A stretch of DNA of 64,000 bases from positions 1,226,796 through 1,290,795 of the forward strand of contig NZ_CP038452.1 of the NCBI RefSeq assembly GCF_004684245.1. The letters run 5' to 3'. Positions within the stretch are counted from its first letter, which is position 1; every line of letters starts with the position of its first letter. This DNA comes from Thermus caldilimi. GTDB lineage: Bacteria; Deinococcota; Deinococci; Deinococcales; Thermaceae. The translations under genes and the position numbers were made by a program. A model generated the notes under the pieces. The model ran no database searches, was not told where the DNA came from, and saw only the letters and a program-made list of their open reading frames with translations. Shown one piece after another: positions 41,107-48,948 of the stretch.

Positions 41107-41524
41107 TGAGGCGCATGGCTAGGGCCAGGGCCACCACCATGAGGGAAAGAAGCCCCAGCTCGGCCAAGACCGCCATGAAGGCGGGGTCCGCCAGGTCAAA
41201 CTTCTCCACGGCCTCCGCCGTCAGAACCAGGATGCGGCGGATGGCGGCGATGAGGCCGATGACCAGAAAAGGGGTGGCCTCGAGGGTCCCTTCCTTAGCG
41301 AAGCGGAGAAGGGTATAGAGGATCTCCGCCAGCATTAGGGCTAAAAGCACCCGGTCCAGAAGCCCCAGGGCCACCTCCCCGTAATCCCCCCTCATCAGGT
41401 GGTGCACCCCTTCCACCAAGGTGGAAAGGAGCAATACCGCCGCCCCGCCGGCGATGAGAAAGCCAGCGAAGAGGTAGATTACCGTTTCCGTTAGCTGGAG
41501 AAACCGGTAAGCGTCCCGCTTCAC
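41084..41524 (-). CDS. PsiE-like membrane protein
   Basis: A 146-residue protein with four membrane helices (about 13-35, 53-72, 80-98 and 118-138). The pattern with LLDRVLLALMLAEILYTLLRF and LIAAIRRILVL fits the phosphate-starvation-inducible PsiE family. Biochemical role unknown. It is the last gene of the tkt operon and converges on cbbR. A link to phosphate supply for the cycle is speculation. Confidence 0.78.
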   Translation of the reverse strand: MKRDAYRFLQLTETVIYLFAGFLIAGGAAVLLLSTLVEGVHHLMRGDYGEVALGLLDRVLLALMLAEILYTLLRFAKEGTLEATPFLVIGLIAAIRRILVLTAEAVEKFDLADPAFMAVLAELGLLSLMVVALALAMRLTKSEAGR

Positions 41525-41528
41525 CGCT

Positions 41529-41798
41529 TTAGTCTACATCGTTGAGGTAGGTGAAATCCCCCTGCTCCTCCAAAAACTTCTGCATCTCGTAGGGGGAACG
41601 GATCCCTTCCTCCCCTGGGAAAGGACCTTCCATCCAGTGAGGCGGGGCCTCCGGGGGCGGAACCTGGAAGCCGTAGAGGTAGTAAAGGGCCCAGTACCCA
41701 TGGGCATCCTTCAGGACCACCGCATCACCATACCCGTCCTCCAACACCTTCACCGCCCGCTTCCTGGCCTCCTGGTAGGGCATTTCCGAGTAGTCCAT
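41529..41798 (-). CDS. Small acidic protein, paralogue B of a tandem pair
   Basis: An 89-residue protein rich in aromatic and acidic residues. It aligns along its length with its neighbour at 41808-42080: shared features are the DGYGDAVVL strand, the aromatic core GYWALYYLYGF, PPHWMEGP and SPYEMQKFLEEQG. I do not recognise the family. No signal or membrane segment. The pair lies nine bases apart in the tkt operon, so both copies are probably made together with CBB enzymes. A structural or regulatory role is possible. Confidence 0.75.
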   Translation of the reverse strand: MDYSEMPYQEARKRAVKVLEDGYGDAVVLKDAHGYWALYYLYGFQVPPPEAPPHWMEGPFPGEEGIRSPYEMQKFLEEQGDFTYLNDVD

Positions 41799-41807
41799 AT
41801 CCGCCTC

Positions 41808-42080
41808 CTACTTGGACTCGTTAATGAAAAGCGTGTAGCCATTATCCTCAAGCCAACGGGCCTGGTCGTAAGGGGCACGGAAATCCTCGGGGGAAGGCTT
41901 GGGCCCCTCCACCCAGTCTGGGGTTTCCTCGGGATCCGGGGCCTTGCGCCCGTACCAGCTGTAGAAGTAGTAGAGGGCGTAGTATCCTCCCTCCCCCTCG
42001 AGGACCAAACCCTCCCCCAGCCCATCCACCAGAATCTTCAGCGCCTTGGCCTCCGCCTCCCGGTGGGCTAGCTGCCGCAT
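41808..42080 (-). CDS. Small acidic protein, paralogue A of a tandem pair
   Basis: A 90-residue protein. Layout: helix (AEAKALKILVDGLG), two strands (GLVLEGEGGYYALYYFYSW), a Pro-rich turn (APDPEETPDWVEGP) and a final helix and strand (APYDQARWLEDNGYTLFIN). It is homologous to the next gene downstream, from an evident tandem duplication. Family unknown. It overlaps the Dabb-domain gene upstream by 13 bases, which suggests translational coupling within the CBB operon. Confidence 0.75.
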   Translation of the reverse strand: MRQLAHREAEAKALKILVDGLGEGLVLEGEGGYYALYYFYSWYGRKAPDPEETPDWVEGPKPSPEDFRAPYDQARWLEDNGYTLFINESK

Positions 42081-42376
42081 AACACCTCCGTCATCACCAG
42101 GTAATCGGTGGTGATCCGGTCCCTGGCCATGGGGCGGAACACCCGGTTGGCGAACTCCACGTGCAGGGGATGGTCCCGGTAGAAGGAAACCACCTCCGGC
42201 CCCTCAAAGAGAACGGAGAGCCAGTAGCGGTAGCGGGCCCCTTCGGAAAGGGCCTCCCCGTAGCGAAGGCCACAGACCCCGGGTATCTGAAGCAGAACCT
42301 CCTCGGCCTTCTTGACCATCTCCCGCACCTCCTCGGGGCTCGCCTCGGCGTTGAACACAATCAGGTGCTCCACCAT
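42068..42376 (-). CDS. Stress-responsive alpha/beta-barrel (Dabb) domain protein
   Basis: A 102-residue ferredoxin-like dimeric barrel. It has the family opening VEHLIVFNAEASPEEV, a middle IPGVCGLRYGEAL and the late YRDHPLHVEFANRVFRPM where one His is conserved. Dabb proteins range from stress proteins to cyclases; none is a known CBB enzyme. It overlaps the CbbY-like gene by 16 bases and the small-protein pair by 13, so it belongs to the same operon. Confidence 0.85.
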   Translation of the reverse strand: MVEHLIVFNAEASPEEVREMVKKAEEVLLQIPGVCGLRYGEALSEGARYRYWLSVLFEGPEVVSFYRDHPLHVEFANRVFRPMARDRITTDYLVMTEVLCGS

Positions 42377-43116
42377 CCTCTCACCTCCTCCAGGTAGGAA
42401 AGGTCCACCACCACCCTTCCCCCGGCCCTTGGCCCCTGGAGCACAGGCGCAGGGTTCCCGGGCTCCCCCAGGTGGGGAAGAAGGGCGTGGGCTTCTCGGT
42501 AATCCTGGTCTAGGGTGTAAAGGCTCGGGGTGATGAGCACAGGGAAACCCGCCCCCAGGGCGCTCAGGAGGCCATTAAGGGAATCCTCCACCACCACCCC
42601 CTCCTCCGGGGCCAAGCCCAGGCGCTTTTGGGCCAGGAGGTAGATGCCGGGATCCGGTTTTTTCCTCTCCACCGCATCCCCGGCCAAAACCAGGGAAAAC
42701 CAGCCGGAAAGACCCGTGCCCTCCAAAAAGGCCTCGGCGTTTTCCGGGCTGGTGGTGGTGCAAAGGGCCAAGGCTACCCCCGCCTCCTGGGCCTCGAGGA
42801 GAACCCGGCGCACCCCTGGGCGCAAGGTGACCCCTTCCTCCCGCAAAAGCTTCAGGTAAAGCTCCGTCTTGTACCGATGGACCTCGGCGATCTCCTCCCA
42901 GGAAAGCCCAGGCGCCCTAGGGGTTTCCTCCAGGGCCCGCTTCAGGCGCTCTTTCCCCCCGGTGGTCCAAAGGAGGCGGGCGTAGGTTTCCTGGTCCCAG
43001 TAAAGGGGAAGGCCAAAGTAGTCAAAGGCCCGGTTGAAGGCCTCCCGGTGGAGTTCCTCGGTTTCCGCCAGGGTGCCGTCCAAATCCCAAAGAAGAGCCT
43101 TCAGCTTCCCCACCAT
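42361..43116 (-). CDS. cbbY: HAD-family phosphatase, CbbY-like
   Basis: A 251-residue HAD hydrolase: motif I LLWDLDGTLAE (Asp nucleophile and acid/base near 10 and 12), cap helices with EELHREAFNRAF, motif II TTTSPEN, Lys in ERKKPDPGIY and motif IV VVEDSLNG. In red-type RuBisCO organisms CbbY degrades xylulose-1,5-bisphosphate, a misfire product that blocks RuBisCO. Sequence and location fit this role, though phosphoglycolate phosphatase is an alternative. It overlaps the aldolase gene upstream by 16 bases. Confidence 0.85.
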   Translation of the reverse strand: MVGKLKALLWDLDGTLAETEELHREAFNRAFDYFGLPLYWDQETYARLLWTTGGKERLKRALEETPRAPGLSWEEIAEVHRYKTELYLKLLREEGVTLRPGVRRVLLEAQEAGVALALCTTTSPENAEAFLEGTGLSGWFSLVLAGDAVERKKPDPGIYLLAQKRLGLAPEEGVVVEDSLNGLLSALGAGFPVLITPSLYTLDQDYREAHALLPHLGEPGNPAPVLQGPRAGGRVVVDLSYLEEVRGWWST

Positions 43117-43910
43117 AGGCGCATCCGGGCCATGACCAAGTCCTTCAGGCCCTCCTTCACGGCCGCCATCAAGCCCAGGTAGTCTTCCGCTTCCACCTTC
43201 CTGAGAACCGAGGCCGCCTCGAGGGCCAAATCGGCATACAGGTTGATCTTGCGAATCCCCCTCACCACCAAAGCCCGGTACGCCTCTGGGCTCAGGCCCG
43301 AAGCCCCATGGAGGACCAGGGGCACGGGAAGGTTGCCCAGCTCCTCCAAAAGGAGCAGGTTCAGGCGCACCGGTCCCTTGTGCAGGCCGTGGCGGGTGCC
43401 AATGGAGACCGCCAGGGCGTCCACCCCGGTTTCCTCCAGGTAGCGCCTGGCTTCCATGGGATCCGTGTAGGCCACCGGTTCCTGGGAAACCTCCCCCCCG
43501 TAGCCTCCCGGCACCGCCCCCACCTCCCCTTCCACCGTGGCCCCATAGGCCCGGGCCACCTCCACCGCCAAGCGGGTCAGGCGGATGTTCTCCTGAAGGG
43601 GCAGGTGGCTTCCATCCAGCATCACGCTGGTGAACCCGAGCTTTAAGGCTTCCACCACCTCCCCCAGGCTTTCCCCATGGTCCAGGTGCAGGGCCACGGG
43701 CACCCCGGCCTCTTCCGCTAAAATCCTAAGCCCAGGAGCCAGCGCCCTTAAGGGCGGCCCTCCCAAATGGGGAGCCACGCTGAGGATGACGGGAAGGCCC
43801 AGGGTTTCCGCTCCCTCCAGGACGGCCTCGGCCCACTCCAGGCCCACCACGTCAAAGGCCCCCACCGCCCGGCCCTTCTCCGGCAAAACCTCCCGCAAGG
43901 TGGCCAGCAT
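43101..43910 (-). CDS. Second class II aldolase (FBA/tagatose type), divergent
   Basis: A 269-residue class II aldolase, shorter than the 307-residue one in operon A. Kept residues: LHLDHGESL (catalytic Asp and zinc His, about 77-85), VEGEVGAVPGG, GTRHGLHKGP (about 168-177), LHGASGLSPE and KINLYADL. GTRHG replaces the usual GTSHG. Two aldolases in one CBB cluster suggest a split between fructose- and sedoheptulose-bisphosphate, but the sugar cannot be told from sequence. It lies eight bases after the ComB-like gene. Confidence 0.85.
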   Translation of the reverse strand: MLATLREVLPEKGRAVGAFDVVGLEWAEAVLEGAETLGLPVILSVAPHLGGPPLRALAPGLRILAEEAGVPVALHLDHGESLGEVVEALKLGFTSVMLDGSHLPLQENIRLTRLAVEVARAYGATVEGEVGAVPGGYGGEVSQEPVAYTDPMEARRYLEETGVDALAVSIGTRHGLHKGPVRLNLLLLEELGNLPVPLVLHGASGLSPEAYRALVVRGIRKINLYADLALEAASVLRKVEAEDYLGLMAAVKEGLKDLVMARMRLWWGS

Positions 43911-43918
43911 CCCTCCCC

Positions 43919-44608
43919 CTAACCTCCAAAGACCATGCCCTCACCCCGCATTCCCAAGAAGCGCGGGACAACCCCATGGACGTCCACCCGGGCGCACTCG
44001 GCCACATCCTCCCCCAAACCCACCCCCACCAGGGCCTTGGCGGCCTCGCTGCTGGAAAGGACAGGGAACGAAGGATTCTCCGCCAGGAAAAGGGCCAGAT
44101 GGGCCATCTCCCCTTCCGGGGAAAACCCCAGGGCCTTCAGGCGCTTTCCGATGACCCCAGCAGTATAGAGATCGTCCAGGGCCATCTGGCCCTCCTTCCC
44201 CGCGCAGACCAGGTGTACCTCCTCCCCGGTTTCCCTGGCTTTCTCCGCCACCGCCCGGGCATTTTGCAAGGAACCGAGAAGGATGTGCCTGGCTCCCAGG
44301 GCAGCGTGGGCGGCCCGGGTGCCGTTGGTGGTGGCCATGACCACAACCTTACCCAACACCCCATCCACCTCCCGGGGGGAGTTGCCCAGGTCAAACCCCT
44401 CTGGGGGAAGCCCTCCCACCTCCCCGGCCAGGACCTCCCCATCCTGGCGCAAGGCCCGGGCGGCCTCCACTCCCTGGGCCAAAACCAGGGCCGTGGCCCC
44501 AGCCTTGAGGTAGAGGGCAGCGGTGGTGGTGGCCCGAATGACATCCACCACGATGGCTGCGCCACCGTAAGCGCCGGGGCGGGGAAGCGGGTCCACCCGA
44601 AATCTCAT
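43919..44608 (-). CDS. ComB-family phosphatase (2-phosphosulfolactate phosphatase-like)
   Basis: A 229-residue Mg-dependent phosphatase of the ComB family: [20 protein letters not shown] (about 20-39), [19 protein letters not shown] (about 60-78) and the TNGTRA motif (about 92-97). ComB acts in coenzyme M synthesis in archaea, but many bacteria have homologues of unknown substrate. Here the ATG overlaps the transketolase stop (ATGA), so it is coupled to CBB genes and may hydrolyse a sugar or C3 phosphate of the cycle. That is inference. Confidence 0.82.
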   Translation of the reverse strand: MRFRVDPLPRPGAYGGAAIVVDVIRATTTAALYLKAGATALVLAQGVEAARALRQDGEVLAGEVGGLPPEGFDLGNSPREVDGVLGKVVVMATTNGTRAAHAALGARHILLGSLQNARAVAEKARETGEEVHLVCAGKEGQMALDDLYTAGVIGKRLKALGFSPEGEMAHLALFLAENPSFPVLSSSEAAKALVGVGLGEDVAECARVDVHGVVPRFLGMRGEGMVFGG

Positions 44609-46560
44609 AGGAGCTCTTCCAAGGCCTCCGCCACCCCCTCCGGGGTGAAACCCAGCTTCTCGTAAACCTCGGGGTAAGGGGCGCTGGCCCCAAAGCGGTC
44701 TAGGCCCACCACCTTCTGGGCGTAGCGCTCCCAGCCCAGGGTCGCCCCTGCCTCCACCGCCAGGGTGGGGAGGCCGGGGGGAAGCACCTCCCTCCGGTAC
44801 GCCTCGGGCTGGGCCTCAAAGAGCTCAAAGGAGGGCAGGCTCACCACCCGCACCCGGCGGCCCTTTTCCGCCAGGAGAGCTTTGGCCTTCAAGGCCAGGT
44901 GCACCTCGCTCCCCGTGGCCACGATCACCCCTTCGGGCTCCTCGGCATCCTCCAGCACGTAGCCGCCCCGGAGGAGCCCCTTGGCCTTCTCCGGGGAAAG
45001 GAGGGGCACCGCCTGCCGGGTGAGGATGAGGGCGGTAGGGCCTTCCTTCCGCTTCAAGGCCACCTGCCAGGCGTAGAAGGTTTCGTAGGCGTCCGCGGGC
45101 CGGATCACCCAAAGGCCCGGCATGGCCCGGAGGCTCATGAGGTGCTCCACGGGTTGGTGGGTGGGGCCATCCTCCCCCAGGGCGATGGAGTCGTGGGTGA
45201 AGACGAAGACCGTAGGGGTGCCCATGAGGGCTGCCAGGCGGATGGCGGGGCGCATGTAGTCGGAGAAGACCAGGAAGGTACCCCCGTAGGCCCGGTAGCC
45301 CCCGTGCACGTTCAAGCCGTTCAAAATGGCCCCCATTCCATGCTCCCGAACCCCGTAGTGGATATAGCGCCCCGTGGGGTTTTGAGGGGAGAAGTCCGCC
45401 ATCCCCTGGGCCTGGGTGTTGTTGGAGGGTGTGAGGTCGGCACTCCCTCCAAGAAGCTCGGGCATCCTGGGGGCGATGGCATCCAGAGCCTTACCGCTGG
45501 CTGCCCGGGTGGCCACGGGCTTGTCAAAGGCTGGGGGTTCCTCGGGAAGGGAAGGGAGGCCGCCCTTTAAACGGCGCAAAAGCTCCTGGTGGAGATCGGG
45601 ATAGGCCCGGGCATAGGTTTCCACGAGTTGTTCCCAGGCTTCCTGCCAAGCCCTTCCCTTCTCCCGCATGTCCATGTGCCGGTAGACTTCCTCGGGCACT
45701 TCCAAGGGCGGGTAGGGCCAGTCCAGGTTTTTGCGGGTGGCCTCCACCGCCTCCGAACCCAAAGGCTCCCCGTGGGCCTTGTGGGAGTCCTGCTTGGGGG
45801 AACCGTAGCCGATGTGGCTCCGCACGGCGATGAGGGAGGGCCTTTCGTCCAGCTGAGCCAGGCGGATGGCGTGGCGGAGGGCCTCGAGGTCGTTGGCATC
45901 CTCCACCCTAAGGGTGTGCCATCCATAGGCCCGGTAGCGAGCCAGGACATCCTCGGTGAAGGCCAGGTCGGTGGAGCCGTCAATGGAGATGTGGTTATTA
46001 TCCCAAAACACGATGAGCTTGGAAAGCCTCCAGTGGCCTGCCAAGGAGCTGGCCTCCCCGGAAACCCCCTCCATCAGGTCCCCATCCGAGGCCAGCACGT
46101 AGGTGTAGTGGTTCACCACCTCGTAGCCCGGGCGGTTGAACTCCGCGGCGAGCTTCCTCTCCGCCAAGGCCAGGCCCACGGCGGTGGATATACCCTGGCC
46201 CAGGGGGCCAGTGGTCACCTCCACTCCCGGGGTGTGGCCGTACTCGGGGTGGCCCGGGGTCTTGGAGCCCCACTGGCGAAAGCGCTTCAACTCTTCTAGG
46301 GAAAGGTCGTAACCCGTGAGGTGTAGGACGGCGTAGAGGAGCATGGAGCCGTGCCCGGCGGAGAGGACGAAGCGGTCGCGGTTGGGCCAGGTGGGGTCCA
46401 AGGGGTTGTGGCGCATGACCTCCCGATAGAGGAGGTAGGCCAGGGGAGCCATGGCCATGGGCATGCCGGGGTGGCCGCTTTTGGCCTTTTCCACGGCATC
46501 AATGGCCAGAAACCGTATGGCGTTCACCGAAAGGCGGGTGAGGTCCTTGGTCTCGGTCAT
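44605..46560 (-). CDS. tkt: Transketolase
   Basis: A 651-residue thiamine-diphosphate enzyme that moves two-carbon units between sugar phosphates, regenerating xylulose- and ribose-phosphate. It has the N-terminal KSGHPGMPM and GHGSM motifs, the cofactor motif SDGDLMEG...WDNN (about 143-175), and the pyrimidine domain with [20 protein letters not shown]. The ATG at 46560 follows GGAGACAAC; a GTG 12 codons upstream is less likely. It is the first gene of operon B, led by a palindromic control site. Confidence 0.97.
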   Translation of the reverse strand: MTETKDLTRLSVNAIRFLAIDAVEKAKSGHPGMPMAMAPLAYLLYREVMRHNPLDPTWPNRDRFVLSAGHGSMLLYAVLHLTGYDLSLEELKRFRQWGSKTPGHPEYGHTPGVEVTTGPLGQGISTAVGLALAERKLAAEFNRPGYEVVNHYTYVLASDGDLMEGVSGEASSLAGHWRLSKLIVFWDNNHISIDGSTDLAFTEDVLARYRAYGWHTLRVEDANDLEALRHAIRLAQLDERPSLIAVRSHIGYGSPKQDSHKAHGEPLGSEAVEATRKNLDWPYPPLEVPEEVYRHMDMREKGRAWQEAWEQLVETYARAYPDLHQELLRRLKGGLPSLPEEPPAFDKPVATRAASGKALDAIAPRMPELLGGSADLTPSNNTQAQGMADFSPQNPTGRYIHYGVREHGMGAILNGLNVHGGYRAYGGTFLVFSDYMRPAIRLAALMGTPTVFVFTHDSIALGEDGPTHQPVEHLMSLRAMPGLWVIRPADAYETFYAWQVALKRKEGPTALILTRQAVPLLSPEKAKGLLRGGYVLEDAEEPEGVIVATGSEVHLALKAKALLAEKGRRVRVVSLPSFELFEAQPEAYRREVLPPGLPTLAVEAGATLGWERYAQKVVGLDRFGASAPYPEVYEKLGFTPEGVAEALEELL

Positions 46561-46619
46561 GTTGTCTCCAGGGTACGCCCCCGTGAAGGAGGGCACAAGC
46601 GGAGCCAGGGGGCCCTACT

Positions 46620-46635
46620 ATAAGCCGAGGCTTAT
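46620..46635. promoter_or_regulatory. Palindrome at the tkt promoter
   Basis: A perfect 16-bp palindrome (ATAAGCC GA GGCTTAT read on the plus strand), 60 bp before tkt. On the minus strand its end overlaps TATAGT, a likely -10 box, so a bound protein would control transcription. The regulator is unknown; CbbR is one candidate. Confidence 0.5.
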
Positions 46636-46639
46636 GTAG

Positions 46640-46975
46640 AACCCCGTTTCCCCGGTGAAAGACTATATCCTCTTCCGCCCCCGTCCCTCCTCCTTGCTGA
46701 GGCTCCGGGCCGGCTTTCAGGGGTCAGCCCGTAGCCGTGCCACAATCGGGTTCATCCACGACCGTCTTCGCGCCACCTTCTCAGGGACCGGGTAGGACAC
46801 TTCTGCCCCAAGGGCTTCGGCCGTATAGGGTGGGCGGCTAGAGCCTCCCCGGGTGTTTCCCCAACGGCCCAAGGGCGGAGGATCTCTTTTAAGGTGATCC
46901 AGGCACCGGTCACCACGGGCTTGTCCAGCATCACCTCGGGATCCCGGATGAATCGGGCTTCCCTATATCCTCCGG
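46640..46975 (-). pseudogene. Decayed DUF433/DUF5615 toxin-antitoxin pair
   Basis: The minus strand from about 46975 to 46800 encodes a DUF433-like antitoxin (RDPEVMLDKPVVTGAWIT, then LKEILRPWAVGETPGEAL), clearly related to the intact one at 62115-62348. It breaks down after AHP. Further on, about 46770-46640, pieces like NPIVARLRAD and SLSKEEG, separated by a stop, match the DUF5615 toxin at 61771-62118. There is no complete frame, so this is a dead copy. It fills most of the gap between tkt and tRNA-Arg (46597-47075); the rest holds only the two promoters. Confidence 0.6.
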
Positions 46976-47033
46976 TATACCACCCTGAACCTCTCGGTAG
47001 GGGATAGCAAAGGGGTGCACTAGGACCAGCCGC

Positions 47034-47062
47034 TTGCCTTGGCCCCCCAGGGCTGCTAGAAT
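47034..47062 (+). promoter_or_regulatory. Promoter of tRNA-Arg
   Basis: TTGCCT at 47034-47039 and TAGAAT at 47057-47062 with a 17-bp spacer, 13 bp before the tRNA. Confidence 0.75.
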
Positions 47063-47075
47063 CCTCTAGGTGTGG

Positions 47076-47152
47076 GCGCCCGTAGCTCAGCAGGATAGAG
47101 CGGGGGCTTCCTAAGCCCTAGGCCGGGGGTTCGAATCCCTCCGGGCGCACCA
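47076..47152 (+). tRNA. tRNA-Arg (CCT)
   Basis: Acceptor GCGCCCG pairs with CGGGCGC, anticodon CCT in loop TTCCTAA, T-arm GGTTCGAATCC, CCA encoded. It is directly followed by an integrase module, and tRNA 3' ends are common integrase targets. A partial copy of its 3' end occurs at 48770-48790. Confidence 0.95.
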
Positions 47153-47164
47153 AGGCCAGAACGC

Positions 47165-47202
47165 AAAGCTTCCCCCCTCGGTAGTGAGGGGGGAAAGCTT
47201 TT
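47165..47202 (+). terminator. Terminator after tRNA-Arg
   Basis: AAAGCTTCCCCCCTC pairs with GAGGGGGGAAAGCTTT (one bulge) around GGTAGT, followed by TTTTG. It ends the tRNA transcript and stands between the tRNA and the integrase region. Confidence 0.75.
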
Positions 47203-47288
47203 GACCCCCATTTTTGACCCCCAAAGGAAAGTGAAGGTGCCCTCCTGACCCCCAAAACCTGGAGCCTGACCCCTAAAGCCTGACCCCC
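47202..47288. repeat. TGACCCC repeat cluster by the tRNA-Arg junction
   Basis: Five direct copies of TGACCCC(C/T), several extended to TGACCCCCAAA, start at 47202, 47215, 47246, 47267 and 47281. They lie between the tRNA 3' end and the integrase stop codon, where arm-type binding sites of tyrosine integrases are often found. Confidence 0.65.
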
Positions 47289-47324
47289 GCCCCTCCCCGG
47301 GGGCGGGGGCTCCTCAGGCCCGGG

Positions 47325-48467
47325 CTACGCCTTGGGCCGGGGGCGGGAAAGCAGGTCCTCGGGGTCCACTACCCAGGCTTGCCGCTCATGCCCCAGAAGA
47401 TGGCGGTAGACATTGAGGGTAATGCTGGGGTTGGCATGCCCCATGCGCTCAGATACCAGCTCAAGGGGCGCTCCATTCGCAAGGAGGAAGGAGCCGTAGC
47501 TATGGCGCAGGTCATGCACCCGCAAGCGGGGGATGCCCAGCCGGGCGGCGATCTTCCGAAGGGCGTGATTGAGCGAGTGAGGGTTCAGGGGCCGGGAGGG
47601 GTCTTTGCCCGGGACCACCCAAAGCTCCTTGGCCTCCTCGGGCCGGAAGCCCTCCTCCAAGAGGGCCTCCCACCGGGCCCGCAAGCGCTCCAGGGTGCCC
47701 TTGGGCACCGGGAGGGTCCTCCGGGCGGAAGAGGTCTTGGGCTCGGTAAGGGTGCCCTTGCCCCCTAAGGCGGTCCAGGCCCGGCGGATGGTGAAGGTGC
47801 CCGCCTCAAGGTCAATGTCCCCCCACTTCAGGGCCAGGGCCTCCCCGGCCCGCAAACCCAGGGCCAGGCAAAGCCTGAGGGCAAGCCCCACCCCGGGGGT
47901 GGGCCAGGCGTCAAAGGCCCGGAGGAGGGCTTCCGCCTCCTCGGGCTCCAGGGCCCGGCCCGCCTTGGTGCGGGTGGGCGCTTCTATCCGGATGGCGGCG
48001 GTGGGGTCCCGGGCGATAACCTCATGGGCCAAAGCCTCTTTGAAGACGGCCCGCACCCGCTCCAGCACCTTCTTGAGCGTCCTGGGGGAAAGCCCCTTTT
48101 TCGCTAAGGCGTCCAGCATCCGGCGGATATCCAAAGGCTTGACCGCTTGCAGGCGGAGGGGGCCTATGTAGGGGAGGGCATAGGCAATCTCACGGCGGTA
48201 GGCCCTTAGGGTAGTGGCCCCCCTGGTCAAGGCCTTGCGGCCAAGCCACTCCTCCGCGGCCTGGGCAAAGGTCATGGCCGAAGGCTGGGGAAGAAGCCCC
48301 TTTTGGGCCTTGAGCTCAAGTTCCCTACCCTTCTTCAGGGCCTCTTCCGCGGTACGGCCAAACACACTCACCCGCCGCAACCTCACCCCGCCTTCGTCCT
48401 TCACATAGAAGCGGTACTCCCACCGCCCATCTTTCCGCTTCCGAGGCTTCCCGCCGCGCTTAGGCAT
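47325..48467 (-). CDS. Tyrosine recombinase/phage-type integrase
   Basis: A 380-residue integrase. The N-terminus is an AP2-like arm-binding domain (RKDGRWEYRFYVKDEGG), then a SAM-like core-binding domain (about 65-150), then the catalytic domain with Arg in LGLRAGEALAL (about 217), HDLRHSYGS (His/Arg, about 318-326), the HANPS motif and the nucleophile Tyr in TLNVYRHLLG (about 353). The ATG at 48467 overlaps the upstream small gene by eight bases. Placed beside tRNA-Arg it probably catalyses integration there. Confidence 0.9.
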   Translation of the reverse strand: MPKRGGKPRKRKDGRWEYRFYVKDEGGVRLRRVSVFGRTAEEALKKGRELELKAQKGLLPQPSAMTFAQAAEEWLGRKALTRGATTLRAYRREIAYALPYIGPLRLQAVKPLDIRRMLDALAKKGLSPRTLKKVLERVRAVFKEALAHEVIARDPTAAIRIEAPTRTKAGRALEPEEAEALLRAFDAWPTPGVGLALRLCLALGLRAGEALALKWGDIDLEAGTFTIRRAWTALGGKGTLTEPKTSSARRTLPVPKGTLERLRARWEALLEEGFRPEEAKELWVVPGKDPSRPLNPHSLNHALRKIAARLGIPRLRVHDLRHSYGSFLLANGAPLELVSERMGHANPSITLNVYRHLLGHERQAWVVDPEDLLSRPRPKA

Positions 48468-48687
48468 CCTCCCCCTCCCGCAAGTAGCCCAGGGCCTCGA
48501 GGCCTGCTTCCACCACCCGCCCCCGCTCCTTGGCGGAAAGGGCCTTGAAGAGGCGCAAGGCGGCCTCTTCCCCGCGAACATAAACCCTCAAGCCTGCTTC
48601 CCCCGGCCCCAAGGGCTCCTGGCCCAGCCGGGCGGCCAGCACTTCCTTGGGCGGGCGGTTCCGTATCAAATGCTCCCCTCTTGGCAT
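48460..48687 (-). CDS. Small protein upstream of the integrase
   Basis: A 75-residue, charged, mostly helical protein with no recognised domain. The end reads ALSAKERGRVVEAGLEALGYL, a helix-turn-helix-like stretch. It overlaps the integrase start by eight bases and is preceded by two palindromes, so it may be a directionality factor or regulator of the integrase. That is inference from position. Confidence 0.5.
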   Translation of the reverse strand: MPRGEHLIRNRPPKEVLAARLGQEPLGPGEAGLRVYVRGEEAALRLFKALSAKERGRVVEAGLEALGYLREGEDA

Positions 48688-48712
48688 GGCCTCATGCTAA
48701 TCCTTCCGGGTT

Positions 48713-48733
48713 TATGTGGGTAGCCCCCACATA
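48713..48733. promoter_or_regulatory. Operator-like inverted repeat 1
   Basis: TATGTGGG and CCCACATA separated by five bases, 26 bp upstream of the 75-residue gene. The size fits a dimeric repressor site. Confidence 0.5.
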
Positions 48734-48738
48734 GGTTG

Positions 48739-48762
48739 TTCGCGAAAGTATTCTTTCGCGAA
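48739..48762. promoter_or_regulatory. Operator-like inverted repeat 2
   Basis: A perfect 10-bp inverted repeat (TTCGCGAAAG and CTTTCGCGAA) with a 4-bp spacer TATT, five bases beyond repeat 1. Likely a binding site or a hairpin for the integrase module. It resembles a recombinase core, but its role is unknown. Confidence 0.55.
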
Positions 48763-48948
48763 GGATAGGGAATCCCCCCTTCCGGGCGCAGGCGCTTGGC
48801 AGCGGCAATAGGCTATACTTGAGCAAACCACCCCCGCTCCCGGGGGTAGAAGGGCGCTAGAGCCCAGGGGGAGGCCGGCAGCGGCGGCTTGAGGAATCCT
48901 GTTCCTCGCCCGCCGCTTGCCGGGCGAGGGGAAAGGAGGAGGGAGAGG

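Larger units (their letters stand above)
47153..48790. mobile_element. Candidate tRNA-Arg integrated element (integrase module)
   Basis: From the 3' end of tRNA-Arg to a partial repeat of that end (GAATCCC then TCCGGGCGCA, with four extra bases between) at 48770-48790. It contains the tyrosine integrase, a small upstream gene, a cluster of TGACCCC repeats next to the tRNA and two operator-like palindromes. The outer limit is uncertain: the real element may be larger, or the repeat may be chance. Confidence 0.4.
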
